Assembly (NCBI GenBank): GCA_024516155.1
Contig: JAJJXM010000065.1
Location: 62,001-126,000, forward strand
Source: Pyronema omphalodes
Lineage: Eukaryota; Ascomycota; Pezizomycetes; Pezizales; Pyronemataceae
Length of the DNA stretch: 64,000 nucleotides
Direction: 5' to 3'
The position numbers and the translations under genes are program-made. Shown here piece after piece: positions 43,773 through 54,785 of the stretch. Below the pieces are notes generated by a model that searched no databases, was not told the DNA's origin, and saw only the letters and a program-made list of their open reading frames with translations. How positions within the stretch are numbered: the stretch's first letter is position 1; every line of letters begins with the position of its first letter.

Positions 43773-45836
43773 TCAGTGATATACCATGATGTTGTCAATG
43801 AGCAGTCGGGCAACTCCATCATGCCCTCCAAGCGATGCCAGATCCAGCGGTGTGTTCCCATGCTTGTTGGTAGTGAAGATGTTGGCACCCTTGTCAACGA
43901 GTAGACGGACAACCGTTTCATGCCCTTCCTCCGATGCCAGATGCAGCGGCGTCTGACCATCCTCATCGGTGGTTGATACGTCAGCGCCCTTATCAATGAG
44001 CAGTCGGGTAACCCCCTCATGCCCTTTCTCCGATGCCAGATCCAGCGGTGTGTTCCCATGCTTGTTGGTAGTGAAGATGTTGGCACCCTTGTCAACGAGT
44101 AGACGGACAACCGTTTCATGCCCTTCCTCCGATGCCAGATGCAGCGGCGTCTGACCATCCTCATCGGTGGTTGATACGTCAGCGCCCTTATCAATGAGCA
44201 GTCGGGTAACCCCCTCATGTCCCCCGAATGATGCCTCATGCAGCGGTGTCCTTCTGAAGATGTCGGTGGCCAAGATGTCGGCACCATGGTCAATGAGCAG
44301 GCGAACAATCCTCTCATGCCCTCCCTCCGATGCCAGATGCAGCGGTGTATCCCCGAAACGGCCAACGGTCGATATATCGGCGCCCTGTTCAACGAGCAGA
44401 CGGGTAACCGCCTCATGCCCCCTCTCCGATGCCAGATACAGCGGCGTATCCCCGGAACGGTCGACGGTCGATATATTGGCGCCCTCTTCAATGAGCAGGC
44501 GGACGACTCCCTCATGCCCCAAGAGTGATGTCTCATGCAGCGGTGTATACCCTTTGTTGTCGGTGGTCGAGATGTCGGCGCCATGGTCAATGAGCAGGCG
44601 GACAACTCCCTCATGCCCCCTGAATGATGCCTCATGCAGCGGTGTATACCCTTTGTTGTCGGTGGCCAAGATGTCGGCACCATGGTCAATGAGCAGTCGG
44701 ATAACCCCCTCATGCCCCCCGAATGATGCCTCTTGCAGCGGCGTCTGACCGTCCTCATCGGTGATCGATACGTCAGCGCCCTTATCAATGAGCAGTCGGG
44801 CAACTCCATCATGCCCGCATAGTGATGCCAAATGCAGCGGTGTATACCCTTCGTTGTCGGTGGTCGAGACGTTGGCGCCTTTGTCAATGAGCAGTCGGGC
44901 AGCCCCCTCATGCCCCCCGAGTGATGCCTCATGCAGCGGTGTCCTTCGGTAGATGTCAGTGGCCAAGATGTCGGCACCATGGTCAATGAACAACCGTGCC
45001 ATTGCTTCATAGCCATTTCGCAATGCCAGATGTAACGGTGTCCGTTCGTCTTCGTCGGTTGTCGAGAGGAATGTCTTCAGCCATACAGTCATTTTAGGGG
45101 GTTTCTGTGGTGTGATGGCAAGCGGTAGCGTTGGAACATCGCGCTGGGAATATGCGGTTTCAGAGTATATTACTGCAGAAAATGGAGCTTGTTCGACAGG
45201 TATTGATTGGGTATGAAGTGTCCGTGTATCATCCTGGTTTACAATAATCGGTTCATCTTGTATTGTTGACATCTCAATATCGGGTTCTGTATAACTCGTA
45301 GACACTGGGAATTTAGGACTTCCCGGGGGCGTCGAGCATTCGATATCTGGAAAATCTACAGATGAAAATATTAGAATAACCAGTTCAAAAATCAAGCACA
45401 CTGCAGGATAAGTGGAAATACATTCTGGTAGTTGCAAAATATCTTCGTTGGTTAGCTGCTCCAGCTTATTTTTGTATCGTTTGAGTCCGGTTTCAATTTT
45501 TCGCACGTTGACAATATGACCGCGATACCTAGCTATGCATGTCCTTTTGTTCATTTTGTGTCGTCGATAGTTGATCCAACTGAGTAATTTAACGAAGATC
45601 TTATACGGAATATTCTTCTCGAAAAGCCCCCATTTTCTGAGACGTTTCTTGTATCGCGACTCTCTGTAATGGAATGAGGACATGGATTGATGAGACGGCA
45701 TAAGAGCAACATACGATGCATGAAAGTTGTGCAGGTCTTCCATGATTTTGATAACATCCTTCAGCTTGTTGTTGTCAACAAGATACAATCTCTCTATAGT
45801 TTTGCGATGATCTTCGAAGGTTCTGTTGGGTTCCAT
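43773..45836 (-). CDS. Clr5-domain ankyrin-repeat protein
   Basis: The frame is open for 687 codons, but two in-frame introns are likely: 45664-45714 (GTATGT...TTACAG, 51 nt) and 45356-45421 (GTATTT...CTGTAG, 66 nt). Exons are then 45715-45836, 45422-45663 and 43773-45355, giving 648 aa. Removing intron 1 restores a clean N-terminal Clr5-type domain: FEDHRKTIERLYLVDNN, LKDVIKIMED, HNFHAS then ESRYKKRLRKWGLFEKN. After a basic stretch and an unstructured linker come 12 or so ankyrin repeats of 33 aa (DGQTPLHLASEEGHE, RLLIDKGADVSTTD type) running to the C-terminus. Such proteins are abundant in filamentous ascomycetes. The repeats bind partners; the Clr5 domain is of unknown function. The last repeat ends abruptly in DNIMVYH. 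Confidence 0.82.
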   Translation of the reverse strand: MEPNRTFEDHRKTIERLYLVDNNKLKDVIKIMEDLHNFHASYVALMPSHQSMSSFHYRESRYKKRLRKWGLFEKNIPYKIFVKLLSWINYRRHKMNKRTCIARYRGHIVNVRKIETGLKRYKNKLEQLTNEDILQLPECISTYPAVCLIFELVILIFSSVDFPDIECSTPPGSPKFPVSTSYTEPDIEMSTIQDEPIIVNQDDTRTLHTQSIPVEQAPFSAVIYSETAYSQRDVPTLPLAITPQKPPKMTVWLKTFLSTTDEDERTPLHLALRNGYEAMARLFIDHGADILATDIYRRTPLHEASLGGHEGAARLLIDKGANVSTTDNEGYTPLHLASLCGHDGVARLLIDKGADVSITDEDGQTPLQEASFGGHEGVIRLLIDHGADILATDNKGYTPLHEASFRGHEGVVRLLIDHGADISTTDNKGYTPLHETSLLGHEGVVRLLIEEGANISTVDRSGDTPLYLASERGHEAVTRLLVEQGADISTVGRFGDTPLHLASEGGHERIVRLLIDHGADILATDIFRRTPLHEASFGGHEGVTRLLIDKGADVSTTDEDGQTPLHLASEEGHETVVRLLVDKGANIFTTNKHGNTPLDLASEKGHEGVTRLLIDKGADVSTTDEDGQTPLHLASEEGHETVVRLLVDKGANIFTTNKHGNTPLDLASLGGHDGVARLLIDNIMVYH
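43833..44219. repeat. 198-bp exact tandem duplication (two ankyrin repeats)
   Basis: 43833-44021 and 44031-44219 are offset by 198 bp, exactly two 99-bp ankyrin repeats. They look identical over about 190 bp. The other ankyrin units of the gene differ at many positions, so this pair is recent. Confidence 0.9.
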
Positions 45837-47347
45837 GGGGGGTGTCTAGAGTTGGTACACTTCGAAGGTAATCTGTCCTGTTAATTTTGGAGTGACGGAG
45901 AAAAGAAGAAGTTGAGTAGCAAAGGAAGGTGTCGGACGGAGCGACGCCTGGGGAATCCAGTGATAATTATATATCGTACATGTTGCAAGAGGCAAGGGTA
46001 ACATTTCTAAGAATTAAGCGAGTGTGATGATCCGTGCCTAATGCTGACCGTGTGTTACTACATACAGACCTTTTGTTGTCAGGGAACCTTCGTTGTCAAG
46101 GAACGTTTTGTTCTTAGGAACGTTTTGTTTTTAGGAACCCTGACAGGTGCCACAGGGTGTATGTGGGGAACATTTGTTCGATGGTGGGGGACACCAAGAA
46201 GGTGCCACATATATATCCGTCCTGACCCCCGTCCACGCAGAATAATTACTTCAGCCGCAAATGAAATCGAGAGAGCAGAATGTGCAGAACAAAATGTCAA
46301 TGGCTACTTTGAGTCAGCCGCAGAAGTTTTGAATTAAACACAGTTCTCCAAAAAAGGCTATGGGGCTGAGCTGGTGAGCATTTGTACACAATTGGTACTT
46401 AAGAATCGGCGACTATTTTAACAACTGCATATACATACCACGCTACGAAGCATCGAGCGGTCTTTCATGATTGTCAGTTGTCAGGAGCGTGCCACCAATC
46501 CGCGCAATTTCTTTCAAGTCACATATGTAGAAACTGTGAAACGGGGATGCAAGATAAATGTGGAGGTGGAAGAGTGTATTCATTGAGAACGATAGTGATC
46601 TAGCTCTACGCGTCCACAGAGGGAGATATACCCAATGTGGAAGCTCCACCTCCACGTGCCTGTCACGTAAGCCTTAAGTGCGGCCAAGACACCGGAACTC
46701 TAGAAACGTTACCAGAGTAGCTGCTCGCATAAATTATTGTGATGTTTTTTCTATACTCCGGTGCCAGACACTTAGACAAGGTAGCATCTTGGCAAGGCGT
46801 GCCAATCGTTCATTAGCCGATTTACTCTTACTAAGCTTTGAGTGATGTATAATGATTTTGTGTTCCTTTTAATAATATACCGGTCGAAAACCGGGGCGTT
46901 TAAGCCCTATGCGTGATATAATGATTCATTTCATGTGAGATAGTATCATGTCACTCGTAAATATTTTACCTCATTAGGAATATACTATTAAACTTGAAGC
47001 GTTACCGTATTAGGGCTTCTTGGGGATACAGTAAGCGATCACGGCATTATTGGATATATATGGAAGGAAGGAACTTGTGACGTACTATGATGTCGATAAG
47101 AAGATTAAAACATCGTTAGTGTCGTTAATGTCTTGAAAATCACGGTAGAAACATTTGAAGACCCAGATCTGAATCGAACACTTATCCATGACTACCTCTT
47201 TCAACTGTCAATACATCAACCCTTGCGCCATGCTGCGCCGTAGTTACGAGTTATCTTCACTATACTATAGCACCATTGAATCTGTACATATGAATATATC
47301 CACTAGTTATTTGCTTATATTAGGTACAGTAAAATTCACACATAACC
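45837..47347. other. intergenic, no protein gene seen
   Basis: 1.5 kb upstream of the ankyrin gene. It includes a short direct repeat around AAGGAACGTTTTGTTCTTAG (46099-46135). No ORF is convincing. Confidence 0.5.
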
Positions 47348-47434
47348 GGTCGCTTAGCTCAGTTGGTTAGAGCGTGGTGCTAATAGCTCAGCTAGCATAC
47401 GCCAAGGTCGCAGGTTCGACCCCTGCAGTGATCA
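47348..47434 (+). tRNA. tRNA-Ile (anticodon AAT) with a 13-nt intron
   Basis: Cloverleaf by eye: acceptor GGTCGCT pairs with AGTGATC with two G-T wobbles, discriminator A. D-arm GCTC/GAGC. Anticodon stem TGGTG pairs with CGCCA, with loop C-T-A-A-T-A-(intron)-A. T-arm GCAGG-TTCGACC-CCTGC. The intron is 47386-47398, in the canonical place after position 37. Internal promoter boxes (TAGCTCAGTTGG and GGTTCGACCCC) are intact. A run of five T directly after the gene (47435-47439) is a pol III terminator. Confidence 0.95.
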
Positions 47435-49555
47435 TTTTTGCTTTTCTCCATCATTAGCTTTTCTCTCAGGAGTACGTATCCATTATCCATTATCTATTAC
47501 ATAGGGTGCGATTGGTTCCAACCGAAAACAAGGCTTTTAGCCATTTTTACCTGTTGTTCTCCTCAAACTACCCACATGTACCTATCTAAATGTACCTATG
47601 CAACTACATAACTGAGTATACGAACCACATGTCTGAACTCTGTACCTCTTCTCCCACGGGCCTCGTTAATGAACCGTTCACTGGGATCTTCTTCATATCC
47701 AAAAATCTACACAAGCTCCAACAAAGCAACCAAGCCGATCCACCAAACCACCAAAGCTCCTAACAAGCTCCTACACAATTGCCGTGGATAATTCGCAAAT
47801 AATTGGCAGATACTTCCCAGCTATATCCCGCATCATTTCTGAGTTCTCTACATACCCTGGGGCTTCTATATCAAGCCTTCTTACGCATAACCCACAACCT
47901 ACGACATAACCCTCAACATACTCTGCATCGGGGTAGATTTGCGAATGTGTTTACAGTTTACATACTAACATACTAGCATACCAACAGAGCGAACAAAAGA
48001 GTAAAAGAGTCAAAAGAGAAAGACAAAAAAAAAGGAAGAGACAGCAGCTCAATAATCACAGTTTTCAACCAACAAAGAAATACCACTCCGGCGATAAGAC
48101 GGGGGCAGATATTATCCGCAGTAGTGAAATTAACGTCTAGATTATCCTGGAGGATGACAATCTGAGACCGACAACCCAACCCCGGTGAAGATGAAGGGAC
48201 AAAGGGGAGAGAGGCGAGGCAGGAATGGCGGGAGACAGAGGCAGAGAGAGAACGGAGGGCATTATAATCATAAAGTGAGAGGGTAGATGAGTCCGTACCT
48301 CAAAAATCATCACCAATCAAAACTGTGCAAGGTCGTAATTCACCGTAACTCTCCCGACGAGATCATAAAGAAACAAAGCAAACAAATGAAACAGATTAAA
48401 CTCTTTCCTCTGGTGACTGAACTACGTTTCTATTTCTCACGCTTTCAGCATCTGCACAAACCCCCATCTGTTTGAGTACTTTAGAATCCACACGATCCTA
48501 CATTTCCTGACCCTCAAATACTTCCCATCGGTTTGCATAAGCCACCAAACGTCGTGGATAGTATACTTACAAAATACGAACTCCTCAAGTGTATGCTTCG
48601 AGGTCACCGGAAATATACAGTAAATAACGATTATCTCAACCGGATCCAAATACAATACCGAATTCAATACCTCCATCCAATGATATCTAGGCCAATGAGG
48701 TGAGAAAATACGTTGAGTAGTCTCCCTCCGCATAATATTTCACCAATATCCTTCTCGATTCTTCGTGACGCTCTTTCATAACCATAAACCTCAGACTTCC
48801 TGGAATCCAATACAGCGCAATAATTTGAGTAACCGAGGGTAAAACTTGAAGATATATTTGCCTCCAAGCCTAATTTCTCATGTGTAGAGGGTACAGATTC
48901 ACCGGGTGTGCTCGTACGGTGCCTTAGGCGCTGCACGCACATATGATTCGGACAGAGCAACAAAATAACCACAATTCTGTACCTCTCCCAAAAAAAGGGT
49001 GAGGGTGTGGCGATTTTTTGATAGGCGATATTGATCAGAATTATTGCATGAATTGGGTGGTTCGTCGAGGGCAGTTTGTCTTGGCATTTGCAGTTGTATG
49101 TGGGGATAAAGCCTAAACGTAGTGATATATACAACAGGGCGCCAGACATAACCTTGTAACGGAGCTTCATGATTGGCACTAATCTATGCGTTAAGTAGTT
49201 AATCAGCCCCGAGGAAAGTGCGTATGTAGATTAAGCCTACGCAGGTATTAACCCTCCATTAGTCGCTGCACAGAACCGTAACAACTAATCGTTCATCCAG
49301 TCCTCTATTGCCTGTATTGGTGCCCTGATGCATTAAACCGAAATCCGATACCCTTCTACCTGCTTTCCTTGGGAATCTTCAATCCTGAAAAACTGTAAGG
49401 TTGGGAATGTTTATGAATAAATAAATCCAATATTGGGAGGTATTTAAAACTTTAGGCAGGTTTCCATCTACTTCTAACAGTAGAAGGCAAATGAATGTTG
49501 TTACAGTCAGTAACCATCAACCACTAACCACTATGCGTGACATTCATAGGGAGGG
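47435..49555. other. gene-poor region
   Basis: 2.1 kb without a supportable gene. A 171-codon minus-strand ORF (48664-49179) has no domain and overlaps other ORFs. It contains a relic of the retroelement described at 16258-16674. Confidence 0.5.
48193..48262 (+). mobile_element. relic of the short retroelement also seen at 16273-16659
   Basis: From GAAGGGACAAAGGGGAGAG at 48193, about 70 bp match the minus-strand 5' end of the 16258-16674 element with few differences, then similarity fades (perhaps to 48290). Homology begins at the same base as the other copy's 5' end. Confidence 0.7.
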
Positions 49556-49562
49556 TATAAAG
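49556..49562 (+). promoter_or_regulatory. TATA-like box of the small secreted protein
   Basis: TATAAAG lies 71-77 bp upstream of the ATG at 49633. CCAAT follows at 49563. Confidence 0.35.
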
Positions 49563-49632
49563 CCAATGGATTATTCTTACCTTCAAGTCAAGCTTGCCAA
49601 ATATCAGTTCCCAAGGCAAGTCAACATTCATC

Positions 49633-49908
49633 ATGAAGTTCCTGATTCTCCTAGGGGTTTTCACTGCGATTGTTGCTGGAACAGCCATCCCAGAGCAGCC
49701 TCCAGTATCAGAAGTTCTTGGTCAAGTAACAGAACCAGTTCAACTTCAGGTCCGTCCTTCATCTCCCCAATCGAGTAGTTATCCGTCAATAGCTGACTCT
49801 AGTGATTAGCTCCCACCGGTGCCAGTTTGTTACAAACGAGGGCAGAGATGCAAGCATGGCATGCGATGCTGCGTTCCAAGGGTGTGTCGATATGGATATT
49901 GTATCTAA
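49633..49908 (+). CDS. knottin-like small secreted cysteine-rich protein
   Basis: Two exons, 49633-49749 and 49810-49908, give 71 aa. The 60-nt intron has a GTCCGT donor, a CTGAC-like branch and a GATTAG acceptor, and lies between codons. Without splicing the frame ends at 49809 with no cysteines. Residues 1-18 are a signal peptide, then comes a short Pro/Gln/Val-rich propeptide. The C-terminal half, entirely in exon 2, has six cysteines (46, 53, 59, 60, 65, 70) spaced C-x6-C-x5-CC-x4-C-x4-C. That is the inhibitor-cystine-knot (knottin) pattern. It ends one residue after the last Cys and is Lys/Arg-rich. Knottin folds serve as protease inhibitors, antimicrobial peptides, effectors and ion-channel ligands in different organisms; the role here is unknown. 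Confidence 0.72.
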
Positions 49909-50579
49909 TGCCTGAATGATGAGAAAAGATCAATCGAGAGAGGAGTCAGACGAGAAAGAAAAGATGGAGTGTGTGAGAAGTGATGATGTACTAGAATCAC
50001 AACCGAACATCCATCGCTACAAAATACCCGAGGGGCGCGCTAGTGGCGGCCACCATCGGGTCGGCTAACAGCACATGCGCAAGGTAAACATCTGCAACTA
50101 AGATCCTCCATCAATACGCGGTCTACAGGCAACGAAAACTTCAACAAATGAGATTATGCGCCATTCGGAGGGAAAGCTGGAATCTAAATTCGTAGATTTG
50201 ATTGCCATTTTTATTGCCGTGACACACATTATGAGCGCATGAGTTTATCTTGTATTATCCACTCGTATAGACTCCGCGATATATTGTATATCAATTTAAG
50301 CATTTTATCTACTGTTTACAGTAATCTGACCGAAATCTGTGCTTTAGTAACCTGCGGCGGCTGCTTTGAAGTCTCTAGAAAAATGGTGGTAGGCGCCTGA
50401 TCAGACAATTTATATCCTCACGCTTGTCTCTTATGCTTTCGAGAGAGTACATCTTACACCGGAGCAGCTGGAACGGCACCGATGCTATCCATTAAACCTA
50501 CAGTATAGACTTTTACAAGCGGGCCCATTGCTTGGAAAATGTACATAATATGTATTGTATGAAATATGGTCATGAAGGG
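49909..50579. other. 3' flank of the knottin gene, no gene seen
   Basis: About 670 bp, no ORF or RNA gene recognised. Confidence 0.5.
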
Positions 50580-50690
50580 GGGGAGGGCGGCTTGCTAGGT
50601 GGCTTCGGCTACGACGATAGGATTCGGGGTTTCTTTTGCCCCGCATAGGTCTCAAAGACCTCGAACGGTGTATAATTAAAATTCAACTCG
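50580..50690 (+). mobile_element. LINE 3'-end relic
   Basis: CCGCATAGGTCTCAAAGACCTCG... GTATAATTAAAA at 50640-50680 matches the LINE 3' terminus at 11140-11181 (CCGCATAGGCCTTAAAGGCCTCG...). The preceding GGCTTCGGCTACGA-like part is also similar. The coding part is not recognisable. Confidence 0.6.
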
Positions 50691-53035
50691 ATTAAATGTA
50701 ATCAAAATCGCAGCAAGAATGTTTTGGCCCAATCTAATTTATCCACGTGTGAACAAGGAAGGCTCGAATTGCAAGGCGCGGTGCGCGACTCGCTCATCCC
50801 ATTGACGTATTGCTGGAGACTGGTGTATGGAGCGAGTGATAGATGGTGCGAATGTGCGAGCCATGGGCTGTGTTCGAGAACGAGTAATAGGAAGGGACGT
50901 GAGAATTAGCTGCCATCACGTGGCACCACTAGCGTTTGCGTTATACATCATAATCCGTTTTATGCCGTCTGATACCAAACGTCAAAATAGACCACATTAC
51001 GTCTTTGATATTGCATATTTATAAATACTTAACTGCCGACGTGGTACCTTCAGAAGGACGGTGTAGAACATCAATATCCCATGAACACCCACAGCACTGA
51101 GAAGCCCATTGGTATAATTCTCAAAAGCGTTGAGAAAAAGGTTAAAAACTTACGCAAAACAAGAATTCCTAAAGCGAAGCTATGTATCATTGAGGGCTCA
51201 AAGAAAAGAAAGGTTGTGAATATTTTATGCAGATCGCTGAAGTCGATGATTGAAACGACAGATGATTAATCTTCAAGTATAACGGATGATTTAAGCCAGG
51301 AGACTGGTGAGAATCAGTTAGCTTTGAAAACACTCACTTTCTTTCCCGTGCGATTTCTTATTATGTCCCATCGATGCAGCTGCTTAAATTTTTGTATAGA
51401 AGGTAATGGAAAACATTTGTGTTGTGTTGAATCTATATGTCGCCGACTCTCCGCTAGGTTTGGTAAAACGTCATATTCTTTCACTTTAGGCGCCAGCGAG
51501 GTTGGAGGTAACGGCCCACCTGCAATACACCGCCACATTACCGGACTGGACTGTAAAAATTTCCAATGGCATCACTGTCTTGACATAAACAACAAACCAC
51601 CAACTATGCATAAAACCACTACAGTTCATAAAACAAATTCCTGTTCAAACGTAACGTCCAGTGTTCGCCTCAACAGCCCAGATACCCGTATTGGTTTCGA
51701 TGATTTAAACATACGCCGTAAACCTTGATGTATAATTTTTGAATTTTTGCAGCAGGGTACATGCATGAAGCGTTTACTTCCATTTCAAGGGCTTAAAATT
51801 CCGTTTAGAGTCGAGTAAAAAACCAAGCTGTTAATCGAGTGATTGTAGCGAAGGGGTGATCATTTTTCATCACTCGAGGCTTAGTAACGGGGGCGAACTG
51901 GATATTTGCCAAGAAATACCAAGATTGTATGTACCTCGAGTACGTAAATTTTCGGCACCCCTCGGATGGAGAGAACCTCAAAGGTGAGACTATCGAATAT
52001 CCTATATGTCTTCTTATCATGAACCAATGTTTTTCACTAACTGGGCATTTGCAATTTACTGATTGTGAAATAGCGAGAAAGACACTCATACACACGCGTA
52101 CGATTGACGCGTCGCAGGATCGCGTGTTTCCGGTGCTTAGCGATGACAGCTAAATCTCGATTATTGGCCGGATTTCACGCACTAACAATCAATTCTCGCG
52201 GCTATGTAATTCTCATTTGTACTCAACCATTGGAAACTGGGGTTCTTATGGGCCCTTATTGCAAGAAAAAAGAGAATGTGGTTGTGAAGTTACGTACCTG
52301 CCAAATAAGCTTCTCACGTAAGTACCGTCGAGTAGAGTTATCTAACGAAAAGCTATGGAGAAGTGATGTCCAACGGAAATGAGAAATTGTTTGTGCTTCA
52401 TTCCAAGACGATACCGAGTGATACTGCGCCGTCCATTCACGTCCTTATCTATACAGAATATTTAAGGTAAAGTTAACAAAGATAAGATATTAAAAATAAT
52501 AATCAGACAGTTAACACAGCTAATCCAGTACTTGAAGAGGATACAAGGCCCTTTACAACAGTCAAGCTGTAGAATCTACTCATTAGAGTTCAAACTTTTT
52601 GCCTCATTTTACAGATTCGTGGATTTTCGGTTTTCTGATGGCAATGGACAACGGACCATGTGATGCCAACCAGGCCCGCAGGGCTGTAAGTAAGACGTTG
52701 ATGAGTAATCGAAATAAAATGATATCACGCTGGTGATCGCTAATAAAATCTCTTAATCTGAAGCGCGTATCTCAAATGTGGTACTTCCAATGTTTTTCTC
52801 TCTCATGTTTCGAGTGTTCGTAAAGAACACATTCTCGACCGTAATATGGCATCTGACTCACCTCAAAGGCGGCATGTCTCATGTACAAATATGCTGTATG
52901 GTTACCCCGCAGTTGTAATGTTACACAATTAACCGTCGATAGGCAATCGAGCCTCCATTCCACAGTCGACCACGACATCCTCCACCAACACACTCCACAT
53001 CAGAGTCTTGCACAAACTCTAACTCTCGAAACACC
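50691..53035. other. gene-poor region
   Basis: 2.3 kb. ORFs of 62 codons (51081-51269) and 134 codons (51324-51728) lack any family signal. The last about 100 bp are the C/A-rich leader of the RBR gene. Confidence 0.5.
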
Positions 53036-54785
53036 ATGGCGACCTCCCTCGCTCTACCGGACGAAGGATTTGCTAAGCTTCTCGCAATTCAGATGGAGGA
53101 GCTAGCTACGGCTGGCAACCACTCCGATCCTGATTGGCTGTTCGCCAAAACCCTCATGGAGATCGAGGTCCAGCAACAACTTCAAGTCTGGCAGGATCAT
53201 GCTTTTGCGCAAAGCATGCAGCGAGCTGCAGCACTGGACGGCCAATTGATTGAGGAGGAGCTCCAGCGCGAAAAACAGCTACAGGAAGATCGAGCTTTAG
53301 CACAACAAACCCAACAGCGCTTGGACCAGGGAGACGAGGTTGTCATAGCTGGGCCTGCGACAAAGCGTCAGAGAACTGCACCCCCAATGGACCCTGAGGT
53401 TGAAGCAACTTACAATAAGTTCGTTGCGGATGTATCGCCAGTTTGTTGGAAAGATCGAGGCAAGGGAGAAGGGACCTCTGGGGATGCCGAAGCTCTACAA
53501 ACCATGAATATGCGGAGGGTTGTGGATTGCAACGTTTGCCAAGAACCGAAAGACGACTTTGAAGTGGTGAAGTTAGCATGCGAGCACAACCATTGCCTGG
53601 AATGTCTTAAGGCAAACTTCCGACATTCAATCCAAGTTGGCCTTCATTTGCCAAGATGCTGTGATGATATCCCAATTGCACATGCGGCAGAAGTCCTAAA
53701 CGACACGGAATTATCAGCTTTCCAAGGACTCCTCGCAATGCAAACAGCTACAAGAAGAATCATATGTTCCAACGCTAAATGCGCCACGACAATACTACCT
53801 CAGTGGAAAAAGGGCGATATTGCGTTGTGTCTAGCCTGCAATCGTCAGACATGCACTCTTTGCCACGAAGCAGCACACGAAGGCGAATGTCCGGAGGATC
53901 CCGACACCCAGTCATTCCTAGAAGTTGCAGAGAGAATGAAATACCAAAGATGCTATTCCTGTGGTTATATGTGCGACTTGAAACAGGGATGCTATCACAT
54001 TACATGCAGGTACAAAAACCGTCCATGGCTCCGTTGTATAAAACTAACTTTAGAGTAGATGTAGTGCCGAGTTTTGCTACATATGTGGCTCCAAATGGAA
54101 GACCTGCAAGTGTATACACTTTGAGGAACAGGCCCTCCGAGGACAGGGGCCAAGTACTTCACGGCTCTTCCTTAATCGAAGGCCGGAGAACTACTCTGTA
54201 CAAAGAGATCAGCTTGCGAATGAAATCAGGGCACAGGCACGACAACACGAACACAACCAACGAATACAATTGCAAGCGTTGAAAATCTTCAGGGCGGAAA
54301 GAGCCGAGGAGCGAGAACTCGCTGCCGCACATCAAGAGATACGGAGGCAGGAGGATAAGGAGAAAGAGCGTTACTTTCGTGAGCAAGAAGCAATACGTCG
54401 TAATAACTGGGTCCAGCGGGACCGTATTTTGAGGATGCGTATGGTTGTTTCACAGAGATTAACTGCATGTGTTGAGAACCGCGGTTCTGGCTCTCGCTCG
54501 AAGGGTAAACAAAAGGCAACGGTAGAAAATTTCGACCCACTCTTGGATTTAATCATGGAGTACATGGTGGTAAGTGATGGAATCCTTAATGTTTTTGCTA
54601 AAACTTACAAAACCTATTAGTTGATCGAGTCTCAGCCACCGAAGCCCAAGAAAAGACCAGCAAAAACAAGAGTCGAGAAACAGAAAAGCCAGGCTTCTAA
54701 CAAGGAATGCGAAAACAGAGTGCCAGTCGGTACGTTACGGCTTGTTGGTATGCTGATGAAAGGCCGGGGTTCAAATAAGCTCTAG
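53036..54785 (+). CDS. RBR-type (RING-IBR-RING2) E3 ubiquitin ligase
   Basis: Three exons: 53036-54009, 54059-54569 and 54621-54785 (549 aa; the last exon end is the least certain). Intron 1 (GTACAA...GTAG, with a CTAAC branch) splits the RING2 domain, and the chosen acceptor restores CRCSAEFCYICG. Order: a Gln/Glu-rich coiled N-terminus, then RING1 (CNVCQEPKDDFEVVKLACEHNHC...). The IBR follows (CSNAKCATTILP...CLACNRQTCTLCHEAAHEGEC), then RING2 (CYSCGYMCDLKQGCYHITC...), with the Cys of GCYHI in the position of the thioester-forming residue. A long Arg/Glu/Gln-rich helix follows (RAERAEERELAAAHQEIRRQ), then a Lys-rich tail. RBR ligases take ubiquitin from an E2 onto the RING2 cysteine before transfer. 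Substrate unknown. Ascomycete genomes hold many such genes. Confidence 0.88.

Noticed and set aside
43691..45016. 441-codon minus-strand ORF in another frame
   Set aside because: Frame-shifted shadow of the ankyrin repeats; the 99-bp period keeps it open.
48437..49179. Minus-strand ORFs of 98 and 171 codons
   Set aside because: Considered as exons of a membrane protein, but no conserved motif and no convincing splice link.
51081..51728. Plus-strand ORFs of 62 and 134 codons
   Set aside because: No family features; composition near random.
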